From Caecitellus pseudoparvulus (lineage: Eukaryota; Bigyra: Bicosoecida), in contig CBFFRQ010000018.1 in the NCBI GenBank assembly GCA_965644315.1, positions 1,284,044 through 1,348,043 on the forward strand: a stretch of DNA of 64,000 nucleotides. Direction: 5' to 3'. The notes beneath the pieces were generated by a model. That model had not been told where the DNA came from, made no database searches, and saw nothing but the letters and a program-made list of their open reading frames with translations. Of the stretch, positions 41,608 to 53,383 are shown one piece after another (position 1 is the stretch's first letter; every line of letters starts with the position of its first letter). A program made the position numbers and the translations under genes.

Positions 41608-44600
41608 CTAGCTCGTCTGGTCAGTGGCATTGTACACGCCGTCGGTGTACAGGGCCGCACTGGACACGGCTCCCGCCCGGAGGCGCGAGTTGCGGGCGTG
41701 CTGCACATTGCGCCCCACTGCCACGTCGTGGTCCTTCCACCACTTGGTGAACTTGCGGGCAGTCGTGTACTCCCTCAGCAGCGACACCACCAGGCGCTTG
41801 AGCTCCGGCACCTCATGCACGGTGTGCGGCGACACCAGCAGCAGCAAGCCGCGCGCAGCCAGCAGGCTCTCTCCCAAGTAGCTCACCAGGGGCCACAGGA
41901 GGAAGGCGATGGCGACGGGGATGAGCACAGCCGCGACGATGTTGGCGATTTGGAAGGCTGCCCGCATGTCCACGAGGGCCGTCACGCTGGACCTGTACAC
42001 CGCGACACTGAGGCGGCCCAGGGCGTGCCGCAGGTGCTGCTCCTCGAGACTCACCCACTCCCGCAGGTCGGCCTGGAACACCTCCGCTTGGGCAGGGGAC
42101 CACCAGGAGCTGTTGGTGGTGGGCGACGTGCTGTTCAGCAGGTCCGCCGCCGTCGCGTTGATGGCGAGGCCGTCCAGTGTGCCCAGGATGCCACTGCCTT
42201 CAGACAGGTACCTGAACATGCCCTGCTGCAACCCCCGCGCCAGCAGTCGGTGGTGGGTCGTGCGGCAGTGCTCTGCATGCAGCGCTGCCAGGGCGCCGAT
42301 GGAGCCCAGTGCCGAGGTGTCCTGCGAGGCGCCCGCTGCCAGGGCCTGGGCGCCTTGGCAAGCCTCCTTCGTCAACAGGGTGTGCGCTGTGGACCCAGGG
42401 GGCAGGACAGGGATGCAGCCGTCCAGCACAGCGTTCCCCGTGGGCCGTTCAAAGAGACCCACACAGCCCCCATGCAGCAGGGTGGAGAAGTAGTACTCGT
42501 TCAAGTCCGCCTCCCGGCGAGCGATGGCGATGGCAGTCTCCCGGGCGATGCCGGTGGTCGCGAGGGCGTCCGACACAGCGACCTGGAACCTGGCGCTGTG
42601 CAGGGCCAGCTGTTGCACAGTGTACATGCGCTGGCTCTCCTGGGACAGGTTGCGCAGAAGGTTGGCATCCAGGGCGAACATGATGGAGATGTACAGGACA
42701 ATGGCCAGCAGGGGCGTGGAGATGACGAGGAAGGAGCAGGTGAGGAAAGAGCTCATGTCCGTGTGGTACCGTGCACCGGCCAGGCCGTCCTCCCGCGACC
42801 ACGTCTTGCGGTGCTTGTTGGACGCAGCCAGTGGCGTCTGGCGCTTGGCGCTCTTGTCCTCCTTCCCGTTGCCCGCCGACACCGCCGCCGTGCCCTCGCT
42901 GGTGTCCTCACGGCCCAGTGCAGCGCGGTATGCGTCCAGCGCCGCTGCTGCTAGTACTTTCACGTGTTCCTGTGGCAAGAACAGCATGGTGGCGAGGGGC
43001 TCGAAGCGCAGCTGCTGCAGTGCTGCTGCCGTGAAGGAGGAGCGGGCCAGCATGAACAGCGCTGGCAGCAGCATGGCCACCAGCAGCACGGTGATGTCTT
43101 GCAGCCACATGTAGTCGAAGTAGGCTGCGGCGTCGGTGCCCTTGGCAAGCTGCGTGTCGTTGTACGCCTCCAAGATGGTCGTCTCCACGTTGAATGCCAG
43201 GGCAGTCGTGCGGGGCGAGGAGCCGTCCAGGAGCAAGTCTTCCCACCGCAAGGACGCGTTGTCCGCCACGAAGCCCAGCTCCAACTGGACGTACTGTGCC
43301 GCCTGCGTCACGGAGTTCGGCGCCGTGGCAAGGTTCTCCAGCGCCTTCAGGGCTTCGGCATCCAGCGCCGCGCCGCCGGACAGCCCCCCCGAGCTGGACT
43401 CCTGCGCCAGTGTGGGGGAGTTGATGCGCACGCCGGGGCCGCCAGCCGACACCTCCCCCACGTCGCCGTGCACCCACTCGCGGTACAGACTGTCAAAGTC
43501 CCGGACCTGCCGCGCTTCCAGCGTCACACCGGACACCAGGTGCACCGTGCCAGGGCGGGTGAAGGCTGTGTCTTGTGAGCCTGGGCGCGGGCGGAAGTCG
43601 ATGAGTTCCCGTGCATCCAGCAGCTGGCTCTCATCCAAGTCGTTCAGGTACGTTCGGACGGCGCCCAGGTCCCCCATGTAGTGTGCAAAGACGGTGCTGT
43701 TCACGCCCAGCCCCGTGAAGAAGCCTGCGGAGACGATGAGCTGCCGGGCCGCCAGCAGGTAGCGCATGCGCTCCCCCGCCCGCCACAGGGACTCTGCGTG
43801 CTTCACCATGAGGTCTTGGAAGGAGAGCCAGTAGGAGACACCGCCGACGATGCAGAAGAGCAGGAGAAGGATGGTCCACACGATGAAGATGCGCTGCGTG
43901 AGGCGCACGGGGACGAGGTCGCTGCCAGTCTGCCCGTCCAGCACCTGCCGCAACAGGCGCGTGCGGCTCTGCAGGGACTTCACCGTCACGCGCCGAAGTG
44001 CTGCCGAGTCCCCCGACGCGTTGCTCCACACGCTGCTGCTGGCGATGCTGCCTGCTGCACGGCTGCCCACGGACGCCGCCCCTGTCGGGGTGATGGTGCG
44101 GCCCTTGCTTGGGAAGGTGGTGCGCACGGGGGGGGGCGCCAGGGACAAGCCTTGACGCGAACGGCTACCAACTCCCCGGGCGCCAGTGGCAGTTCCACTG
44201 GCGCTGCTCGTCCGCCGAACTCCTGCAGAGGTCGCCGTGGACGCTGCGGGTGCGGGCTTGGCGTCCTGCCCGATGCTGACGGGAGTGGTCTCCGCCTGCC
44301 GAGGCAGCAACAGGGGCTTGGAGGCAGCGGGAGCAGGACTCGGGACAGGTGCAGATCCAGGGACATCTGAAGCTCGAGGGGGTGGACCAGGTGGCTTCGG
44401 GCGGGGCGGCGCCCGAGGCGCACCTCGTCGGGAGTGCATGGGCGGCTTAGGCCCGGTGTCCCCCTCGCCGCCGCCGCCGTGGTGGTCAGCAGACACCCCT
44501 TCCTCGGACACCAGGCTGTCTGTGCGGACACGTGCTGCTGAGCCGCTGGCAATGCCCCCCGCCGCCGGGCGCTCCTCGCCATCCTTCGCATCCGCTGCAC

Positions 44601-47600
44601 GCAGGGCGTCTGACGTCAGGCGCCCTTCTGAGCCCTGCGGGGACGAAGACCGGAACCGCCCGCTAGGGGACGTCGGCACTGACCCACTGGAGGAGCGCGT
44701 GTGGCCTCGTGGGGAGCCGTCTTGGTCAGGGTCGAAAGACGTGATGCGTGAGTCGTCTGTGCTGCTGCGCCCGCCGCCTGCCTGCAGGGAGTACCCGCCC
44801 ACGGACTGCACTGCGCCGCCCGAGAGACTGGTCACAGTGACGATGGCGTAGGTTGTGTCTGAGCCAAGCCCGGCAGCTGAGCCGCTCGCCGTGCGGCTGG
44901 CGCGGTGGTTGGCCCGCAGGTCCACGACGGAGCCGTCCGGCGCCAGGGCTGGCATGGCCTGCACCGTCACGCGCACGTCGTCCGACAGCGCCATGTCCGT
45001 CACTTCGTCAGTGGGCCCCGCCCCCGTGGACAGCAGCAGTCGCACCAGCTCTGCTGAGCGCAGGCGCACCTTGCTGCCAGCGACGACAAAGGAGCGCCCA
45101 GCCGCGCTGGCGCCTGTCGCCTCCTCCCCCTCCCGCATGTCCATGAAGCCGCCATGCAAGTGCTCGTGCTCGACGTAGCCTGAGCCGAGGCTCTTCAGCA
45201 GGTGCCGGCCGAACGAGGTGGCTGCCCGGCGCAGGGTCTTGTGCCGCAGCTTGCGCGCAATGTGCGGGATCCACACCTGCACGTGCTGCTGCATGGAGGT
45301 CATGGCAGCGGCCTCCGTGCCCAGCAAGGCATGCATGGATGCGGTGGCTGAGATCCAGGTGGTGGAGCCGGCAGAGGCAGGCGCAGGGCTGGCCCCAGCC
45401 CGGGCGTCACCCTTGCCCTGGTGTTGAGGGGACGGCGTGGTCATGCTCGCACCGCCCTTGCCGCCGAAGAACCATGTCGGGTCTTGCCCTCGGGGACTCG
45501 CGGCGGCGGTGCTGTCGATGCGGGACCGCGCGCCGCCGGCACCAGGGCCAGGGCTGCCTCCGAAGAACCAAACATCAGGGGGCCTGCCGCCCCGCCCTGA
45601 CAGGGCTCCTGTCGGCGCCTGCATGGGGCGGTGGGCGGGGGACTCGTCCCCTGCGCCTCCGATGCTGCGATCCAAGGACTCGTCCAGGGCCACGCGCGTG
45701 GAGGCCAGGAGCTGTGCAGAGTCCTTGGCGCCGCCGTCACCCGTGATGGCCACGACCGCCAGGGCCGTTGACCCAGACATGATGAGGGGACGCACCAACA
45801 CCGCGAACCGCGGGTCTGGCGCGCCGCCCACTGCAGGTGGAGCCTCTTGCAGCATGACCGACACTGGCACCAGCTCCCCCGACAGCTTCACGACGAGGAG
45901 GTGTGCCCACATGTACAGCAGGCTGTCCACGCGGGACGCAAACTTGTGCACTGCGTCGCGTGACAGCAGGCCCAGTGGTGGGGGCAGCAGCCGGGTGATG
46001 GTGGTGCCCACCAAGTCTGAGCGGGCGGCGCCGAACACGCGGCAGGCGGCTGCGTTGGCGTCCAGGATGGAGCCCGCGTCCACCTGCCCCCCCGACACCA
46101 GCAGGACTCCCACTGAGTCGTCCATGTTTGTGCCGGAGGACGCCGTGAGGGTCATGCTCATGCCCGTGTCCATGCTGCTGCCCTCGGCGGAGGGCGCCTC
46201 CAGCAGCTTGAACAGGGACACCTTGGCGTGTGCCGACGCGTGCACGATCTCATCCAGCTTCCGGGCCTTGTCCAAGTGCTCTGCCGCCTCCTCCTCGTCG
46301 TGCAGCTGGGCGAGGAGGAAGTTGGCGAAGGCCCGGTGCACCTCGGGGGAATTCCCGTTCAGCACCAGCATGCGCCGGAAGTGGTACTCCGCCCCCGTGC
46401 GGTGCTTGCGGAAGGCGATGGCGAGGGCGTGCAGGGCACCCAGGTCAGGCGGCGTCCGCGCCAGCTCTGTCCACACAGCTGCTGCCACCCTGAACCCAGC
46501 CACCTCTGCGGCCCGTGCGCCCGCCATGTGCCGCTCAAACAGCAGCCGGCGCGCACCTGAGACGACTGCAGAGGACGCCACACTGCCGGTGTGCTGCAGG
46601 TACAACCGCCTGTGAATGACGTGGATGGAGACATCCAGCGCAGCGCTGCCGGCGCCGGTCTCCGACACCCGCCACGCCTGGGCCAGCAGGCGCAGCTCCA
46701 TGTATGCGGAAGAACGCACGTGCCGGGAGGCGTAGAACATGGCTGCTCGCAGGGCTCCCACGTACGAGGCAGGGTACTTGGCCAGCAGGACCGTGTAGCC
46801 TTGCTCGGCCTCCAGCAAGAAGGCCTTGCGGCGGGGGGCGGAGGTGAGGGCGTTGGCGCGGTAGTACGCTGCCGAGCCCAACCAGCCCCCCGCGGCTTCG
46901 TCCAGCTTGTCGGCCTGCAGCGCTGAGCCGCCCAAGGCCAGGTGCCCCTCCCAGTCGTCATCGCCTTCCTCCTCCCAGCCGGCACCGAGAGCTGACGCTG
47001 GCCCTGCCCCTGACAGAACAGACGAAGCATGGTGCTGCCCAGGGAAGGGGGACGATTCCCCGCGGCTGCGCCCGCCGCCAGGCAGCAAGGGCGCCGAGTC
47101 CCCAGGGTTGGAGGACATGCGCGAGCGACCAGGGCCGATGGAACTGCTGGTGTTGGTGCCGGTCCGGCTGCGGCGTGGCGCTGGCGTAGTGCGGGACACC
47201 CGGCGACGGCGATTGGCAGTGGATGCCTTGGCGTCAGCCTGCAGCGCCCCTGACGCGTCCAGCATGGCCAGGCCCCAGTAGGCGAGGCCAGCACCCCTTC
47301 GGGTGGCAATGAGGAAGCGGTACTGCGCCCAAGTGGCGATGTCCCCTTCGCTGGTGACCTTGTCCAGGGGTGCAGCGAGGATGGCGGCCCGGCGAGCCTG
47401 GGAGATGAAGAAGCCACCCAGGGCGACGATGGGCAGTCCGAACAGGACGAGGGGTCCGATTTCTGCGTCTGGGAAGAGGGTGCCCAGCAGGGCGCAGAAG
47501 ATGGGCCAGGTGATGGCGAAGTAACGAGCCGTGTGGAAGTCCTGGGTGATGAAGGAGAGAGACTGCGAGTTCAGCACCATGGGGAAGAACATGAGGGCCT

Positions 47601-48815
47601 GCAGCGCCACTGAGATGCCCACGGTCACCTCCACCGGCAAGACGTCCACCAGCAGGTTCACGATGAAGGCGGGGACGGCGGCGTCCTCCACCACGGAAGC
47701 CACCGTGCGGCTGCCCGTCACGGCGGCGAACGGGAGGGGGTCGTGCAGCGCGCGGGGGATGAGTAGCATCCAGTACACGACGACGATGCCGATGAGGCCC
47801 ATGATGGTCAGCACAGAGGCCACGACGAGGGCCAGGTGGGACCCTGTGAAGCAAGCCTCTTCCCCGCCCAGAGCCTGAGCCAGGAATGAGCCCCGCTCAG
47901 GGTTCGCCGCGACTTCTGCTGGGGAAGGCAGGGGCATGCAGGCAAAGATGCGAGAGCATGCGCCAACAAAGGGAGACAGCAGCACGGTGGACGTCACGAG
48001 GGCTAGCCCCTTCCAGACGCCTGCAGCGATGTACCGAGTTGGGTCGGCCGAAACGCCGCTGGACGATGCCGCCGGCTTGCGCGTGGCGTAAACGGCCTCC
48101 TTGCCCCTGTGCGAGACGCGGAGGGGTGCCTTGTGCATAAAGTGAATCGAGCTGCTTGCGTTGGCAACGCAAGGGGCGTGCCAAGGCGCCACGGGCACTC
48201 TTGCGTGGACGGCTGCACGCGTCGCCGGCGACGGGCAGCAACGCCTTCTCAGACCACTTACGCTGCGCCGCGATGCCGGAGAAGGGAAGCCAGGAACACG
48301 AGCATGCCCAGAGTCCAGGCAGCTGCAATGATGAACAGCACCAGCTGGGCATTGGGGTCGTAGTGCACGTCAAGGCGGGCGCCTGTCACGAGGACGAAGT
48401 AGGGTGGAGTGTCGGCGAGGTAGGCTGATCTGGGAGCCAGGACAGACGCCGTCACGGCAGTGTTCAAGGTGGCCTGCAGGGTCGTGATGCCCAGGAGGAT
48501 CCACAGCAACATGGAGGGTGGGTGAGCTGTCCCCAGCGTGGACACTACCAGCTCCGGCAAGCTGTAGCTCAGCAGGCCGCCCAGCCCCGTGGCGGCCAGC
48601 CCGGCCGTCGTCTCGCCATCGCCCACATTGCCCACGTCAGCCATTCTGGCAGAGAAGGCGGGGACCGAGAGAACAGTGTGAGGTGCGCCTCCGCCAGGGG
48701 CATGGTGTGCAGCTGGCGCCGGCGTATCTTGCGGAATGTGGGCCATCTCCCCATCTGCACATGGCACGGTAGCAACCGCTGCGAAACACCACAACTTGAC
48801 TGCCACATACTCCAT
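41608..48815 (-). CDS. TmcB-like giant multipass membrane protein with PAS domain
   Basis: Two exons (48815-48262, 48151-41608) around a 110-nt intron (GTAAGT...CAG) give 2365 residues. The order of parts matches the tiny-macrocyst-B-like family of algae, ciliates and amoebae. An N-terminal bundle of about seven TM segments runs to about residue 480. An alpha-helical solenoid follows (about 500-830), with family-like blocks such as LLLEAEQGY, YVGALRAAMFYASRH and SPEVHRAFANFL. A PAS domain near 870 contains LDANAAACRVFG and LVGTTITRLLPPP. A 500-residue Ser/Pro/Gly-rich linker leads to a C-terminal part with four more TM segments, starting WTILLLLFCIVGGVSYWL near 1615. TmcB proteins are thought to be membrane sensors, but their ligand is unknown. 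The ATG at 48815 gives the shortest model; an in-frame ATG further upstream exists without family support. Confidence 0.84.
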
Positions 48816-48954
48816 AGCAGCTCCCGCTTGAACTAGAACTTCGGTGGAGAGACCCCCTCTTTGCCACCCTTTGCGTGGGCTTGCTTCCCCGCTCTGCAGC
48901 TGCGGCGGGCTGCGGACGGGCGCCTGCGGAAATTGGGCCTGCCTCCCGATCACC

Positions 48955-50032
48955 ATGACTCTGGCCAGGAAAGACGCGCGCGACGAACTTGCCTTGCACT
49001 TTGGCCCCAGTCTAGATGAGGTAGGTGCTTCCTCATCGACCTCGTTGGCTTTCTGCTTGACAGGCCTCCCAGCACACCCCGTGCGCTGTGGGGAATGCTC
49101 AGCAGGGTTCAGGCGGCTGCCGGAGCTCCCACCCTGCCGGGGCACGGAAACCACAGCGGCGAGTGAGCTGGGCGTAGTGGGAGCTGCCTTGGTGTCCTTA
49201 CAATGTGTTTGCGTTGTGCGTGTGGTTTTGCGCCAGGGCTGCTTGACGCCTTGTGATTCGGGTGCTCTTTGCTCGCTCGTGCTGCGCCGCAACGCGACCA
49301 CTTTCCGCATCACGTCGCGCCCCTCTCCAGGCTGAATCTGAACAGGCCATGTACTCCAGCACGACGTCCATGCCTTGTGAAGGTTTGCTGCTGCTGCTCA
49401 AGGCCGCACAAGACGACGAAGGCGCTGTCGGCACGCCAGCCACCTCCCCTGGCGTGCCTGTGCCGCCGGCTGCAGCGCCGGCCCCCGCCCAGCCCAGCCC
49501 TCACCCCACAGCCCCACGAGCGACACAGGAGGCCCCTCCCTCCCCCCATGTGCGCTACCCCCCTGTCAGCACGCCGTCCGTGACCCCTGCCCGGCAGGAA
49601 GTGACCCCCCGCCTCACACAAGCCTTCGCCAGCCCAGGCCTAGCCCCCCACCTCATGGAGCAGCAGGGAGCAGTGTACCACCAGCACCACCACCCCGCTG
49701 CAGGCGGGGGCTACGCCCCTGTCCCGCCTGCCATGGCCTACAATGGCATGGCGCGTGGTGCCCAGCTTGTGCACCACCCTGCTTTGCTGGCGCAAGGCAT
49801 GCAGCGCGCCCAGGCTATGTACGGCATGCCCAGCCCGTATGGAGGGGGCTTCGTGCCGCCCCCGCAGACCATGGCTGCCGCAGCACAGCACCACATGCCC
49901 ATGGCACCACACATGCACGGCCACATGCACGGGCACATGCAGGCACAAGCCCAGGCCCAGGCTCAAGCCCAGGCCGTGGCCCGCGTGACAGCAGCCAGGG
50001 CGCAGTACTTGCATGGGCAGGCGACGGCTTGA
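48955..50032 (+). CDS. Unknown low-complexity protein rich in Pro, His, Met and Gln-Ala
   Basis: Not recognised. The proposed model joins 48955-49020 (MTLARKDARDELALHFGPSLDE) to 49331-50032 over a 310-nt GTAGGT...CTCCAG intron, phase 0, for 255 residues. The joined N terminus is acidic and amphipathic and contains EGLLLLLKAAQDDE, which could be a protein-binding helix. The rest is disordered: Pro/Ala/Thr-rich to about residue 140, then a Met/Gly/Tyr/His-rich segment, a HMHGHMHGHMQ stretch and (QA)n. The His/Met cluster could bind copper or another soft metal. Such composition is also common in RNA-binding or transcription co-factors. The long intron is unusual here, so the first exon is less certain than the second. 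It is divergent from the TmcB-like gene with only 139 bases between starts. Confidence 0.5.
49886..49980 (+). repeat. Short tandem coding repeats (HMHG and QA units)
   Basis: CACATGCACGG-type units at 49908-49940 encode HMHG repeats. CAGGC(A/C/T)CAAGCC-type units at 49940-49976 encode alternating Gln-Ala. Both lie in the 3' part of the low-complexity gene and are likely length-variable. Confidence 0.7.
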
Positions 50033-50229
50033 GGGGCAGGCAGGGGGGCCCATCGCCCGCAGCCTCCCTTGGACGGGGGCTGCAGGTGCGCAGTCTGAGT
50101 CAAATGCAAATTCTTACACACAACAGCCAGCAGGGAGACGCTCTGCGCACGTGTGACCAGCTGTCTGCCGAGTGCCAGTCGAGGTGAGCCCCCTCCTTCC
50201 CTGCCGAGCTGACTGCAGACTTGACCAAG

Positions 50230-50993
50230 ATGGCGGCGAGCAAGGACAACCCTCGGGTGTTCTTTGATATCACTGCAGACAAGCAGCGCCTGGGACGCAT
50301 TGTGATGGAGGTGCGGCGCTGCCGGTCAAAACGCAGGCGAAACGGTTGCACAACCAGGCGACCGCGCTTCCCCTCGCAGCTGCGGGCAGATGTCGCGCCC
50401 AAGACAGCAGAGAACTTCCGGGCGTTGTGCACGGGTGAGAAGGGGGTAGGGCAATCAGGGAAGCCTTTGCACTTCAAGGTGAGGCTGCGAGGCAGCAGCA
50501 CAGCCAGCTTTTGTTGCACAGCGCGCATTCCCTCCCCTGCCCACGCTCCCAGGGCTCTGTCTTCCACCGCATCATCCCTGGCTTCATGTGCCAGGGTGGT
50601 GACTTCACCCGTGGCAACGGCACCGGCGGCGAGAGCATCTACGGCGAGAAGTTCGAGGACGAGAACTTCACCTTGACGCACACTGGCCCTGGCATCCTGT
50701 CCATGGCCAACGCCGGCCCCAACACCAACGGCTCCCAGTTCTTCCTCTGCACCGCTGAAACAGGTTGGCTGGACGGCAAGCACGTCGTGTTCGGCTCTGT
50801 CGTGGAAGGGTACAAGGAGGTGGTCCTGGCCATGGAGCGCCTGGGGTCGGAGAGTGGCAGCGTGGCCAAGCGCGTCGCCATCGCCGACTGCGGCCAGCTG
50901 GACGCAGAGGGACAGAAGATGCATTTCGACATTCCGGAGGCACAAGGCGGTGATGGTGCTGCAGATGAGGGCGGGTGCTGTGTGGTGCAATGA
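50230..50993 (+). CDS. Cyclophilin A-type peptidyl-prolyl isomerase with C-terminal CaaX box
   Basis: Prolyl cis-trans isomerase. Three exons (50230-50310, 50380-50478, 50553-50993), introns of 69 nt (GTGCGG) and 74 nt (GTGAGG), all phase 0, give 206 residues. The junctions rebuild the cyclophilin core: [20 protein letters not shown], then [58 protein letters not shown] and [16 protein letters not shown]. Active-site residues (FHRIIP Arg and Phe; [19 protein letters not shown]rp and His) are present, so it should be active and cyclosporin-sensitive. Unlike ordinary cytosolic CypA it has a 20-residue acidic Gly-rich tail ending GGCCVVQ. CVVQ is a CaaX motif whose final Gln favours farnesylation; the preceding Cys could be palmitoylated. 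This predicts a membrane-anchored cyclophilin. It is convergent with the SH2 gene (37-base gap). Confidence 0.93.
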
Positions 50994-51030
50994 ACACCGC
51001 TTGCGTCCTTCCCCAGGCAACGCTGCAACA

Positions 51031-52965
51031 CTACACCCCCTGCTGCCTCGCCTGCGCTGCACGGCTGGCTCGCCACTTGACATCACCCCCTTGTCCAACC
51101 CCGAAGCCATGGGGGCTCGCGGTGGCCGGAGAGGGAGGGTAGCCCATGGAGGGGGGGCCTTGTCTGGCCGCGCCGACCCTACTCCCAGCGAGCTGTGGGA
51201 AATCGGCGTAGGCAGTGGCCTCTTGGGGGGGCGCTTGCACACGCCCACCAAGCATGCCTTGGCTGGGGTAGGGCTGTGGAGCGGGGTGAGTGGCTTGTTG
51301 TTCCCCAGCCACGCTCCAGCCCGCCCCCGCCGCCTGGGGCGAGGCAGCCCAGCCACGCTGGCCCGCCCCACAACTGATGTACTCGTCACTGACCATGGTG
51401 GGGCCACCTCTTGTCGCTGGCGGCGTGCTCTGCCAGGCTCCACTTATCGGCTGCTCTCTACCAGCTGTCGCATGTGGAGCGGCGGCAAAACTGGAGTAGT
51501 CTGTGTGCACGACAGCTGAGCCACTGCTCGTGGCTGCTGGGGATGGATGCCAGCCCGCCGCTGATGGCTGGGCGGGGGTGACCATGCCGGAGGGGCCGAA
51601 GCTGGTGTACTCCAAACTCATCGCGGGGCCGCCTGGGCTTGGCATGGGTTGCTTGCTAGGGCCCCCTGCGAAGTGGCCTGTGTGCGAGGCGCCAGGGGCA
51701 GCATGGTGCCCAGCGGCTGCACTGGCCTGGAAGTGCTGCGATGGTGTCTGGAAGGCTGGGCTGGCGCCATGCAAGCCTGCCGAGCTGGCCGGGTGGTGCG
51801 CGTGGCGCTGGCCGGTCATGACTGGGGCGTACACGCTTTCCACGCTAGTTGCACGAGCTGGCGGCAGCTGTGGCTCGTCAAAGCCCCAGGAGGTCGGCCC
51901 AGAGCCCAAATCGGACGGCTGCCAGCTGCTTGGCGCCAAGTCGCGACCGTCGCTCCCAATGCCCCGCACATGCTGCACGACCCTGCTGGGTGCTTGTGGG
52001 CGGGAACTCCCCCCGGGAAAGCCGCCGAGGGCAGAGGGACTTGAATCATGGCCCTGTGACTCCTGGGAGTCCACATTGCTGTTGCAGAATGCTTGCACCC
52101 TCTGCATCAAGCGGTTCTGCTCCCATGGCGCCAGCAAGGCACGCAGCACCTCTGGGACCTGGCGGGGGATGGGCTTGACAGCGTGCAGAGGCACGTTGGC
52201 CAGGAGCTGAGAGACGTTACGGAAGACATTGGACTTTCCAAACTCGTCCAGAGACACGGCAATGGAGGTTGCCGACGCGGAGAGGTGCAGCAACACCTTG
52301 CGCACGATCAAGCCCTGCCCCGCCGCCTGGGCGTACTGCAGCACGAGTTTGCCCGGCAGATTGCTGCTCAGGCGGAGGAGGTAGTCGCCATCCTGGATGT
52401 CAGGGTGCTGGAAGGTGTCCTTGATCTCATCGGAGCTCAGCGTGCCGTGGAAGCCAGCAACCAGGCACCCGTTGGCAGTGAGCACATCGCACGCCTGCAG
52501 GGCAACGTACCGGACAACCGTGCAAGGGGAGCAGGCACTTCGAAGCGCGGGCACTCACGTTCTGAAAGCATGCGGGAGGGGGGCCAAAGGCAGCACAGAA
52601 GCGCTTCCACTGAGCAGGAAAGAAAGCAAGGCGCGGTGTGCTGGGCTGAGCGAGACAGCAGCTTGTGCAGAGCCAGTACAGCACGCACGTGGTCCATGGT
52701 GACGTTGCTCTCGCCTGGGTCAGCCAGGAGAACCCCCAGCACGATCATTGGGAGGAGCTTACTTGGGGCATCAAATGGGAAGGCTTTACCCTGCGAGGGG
52801 GGGGGAAGGCCCCTGTGCAGCCAGCCCAATCACTGGCGCTAGCGCTGTTGCGGAATTCAACACCCGTTCCCTGACACCCACCTGCAGAGCAGCGATGAAG
52901 TCGTCCCTTCGCACGCTAAATTTCCCAAAGTCCAGTGCATTCCAGTATGCTTCCACTTCTGTCAT
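51031..52965 (-). CDS. SH2-domain protein with C-terminal repeated tyrosine motifs
   Basis: Four exons (52965-52882, 52790-52689, 52609-52559, 52494-51031), introns of 91, 79 and 64 nt, all phase 0, give 566 residues. Exon 1 (EAYWNALDFGKFSVRRDDF) and exons 2-3 (NVTMDHWKRFCAAFGPP) resemble the EF-hand/linker that precedes SH2 in Cbl, STAT-like and protist SH2 proteins. The SH2 domain follows: AGFHGTLSSDEIKDTF, then GDYLLRLSSNLPGKLVLQYA, with the phosphotyrosine-binding Arg in LLRLSS. The 17-codon exon 3 is essential to the family match, which supports the model. After residue about 200 the chain is disordered and holds spaced tyrosine motifs (LEYTSF, TDYSSF, DEYISC, AYADF) within a loose W-x3-P-x-A-T-x2-G repeat. 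Binding of a phosphotyrosine partner and phosphorylation of its own tail are inferred. No kinase, RING or DNA-binding domain is seen. Confidence 0.76.
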
Positions 52966-53383
52966 GGCGCCCGGCTCCCCGCCCGACGGGGAATCCACGC
53001 TCGAGAAATGGCTCAGCAACCCCTGGGAATGGTACCGAGGCCACGGCCCCTGCGGCCGCCACCGTAACTGGTGCGGTGATAGAGAGCAGTAGGATACGAC
53101 AGAGAGACAAGTAGGTGAGGGATGCGTGGCTTTATGTGTTTGTGGTGTAGCGTTCGTTGGCCGGAGTCTCAAGGAGTGCAGCCGGCAACCACATCGATCG
53201 CACTCTGTCTTCCTGCGCAAGGCTGCACCCCTCGCTGCCCCCCATCCCCCTGCACATTCTCTGAAGCCTGTGTCACATGCATCATTCTCTTCAGGCAGTG
53301 TAAAGCGGGAGGTGGCTGCATTCAGCTCCAACCGCAGATGAACTCCTGTGCACGCCTCCTTTCACTCACAACAACGGGCAAGC
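52966..53383. other. Intergenic: upstream of SH2 gene, downstream of ProRS
   Basis: These 418 bases separate two minus-strand genes and must hold the SH2-gene promoter and the ProRS terminator. Nothing resembling an RNA gene or repeat was found. Confidence 0.4.

Noticed and set aside
41566-46615. Plus-strand open frames of about 390-460 codons opposite the TmcB-like gene
   Set aside because: Antisense shadows without domains; the minus frame has membrane segments, a solenoid and PAS.
52966-53331. In-frame upstream extension of SH2 gene exon 1
   Set aside because: Contains no ATG with family support; the ATG at 52965 has good context.
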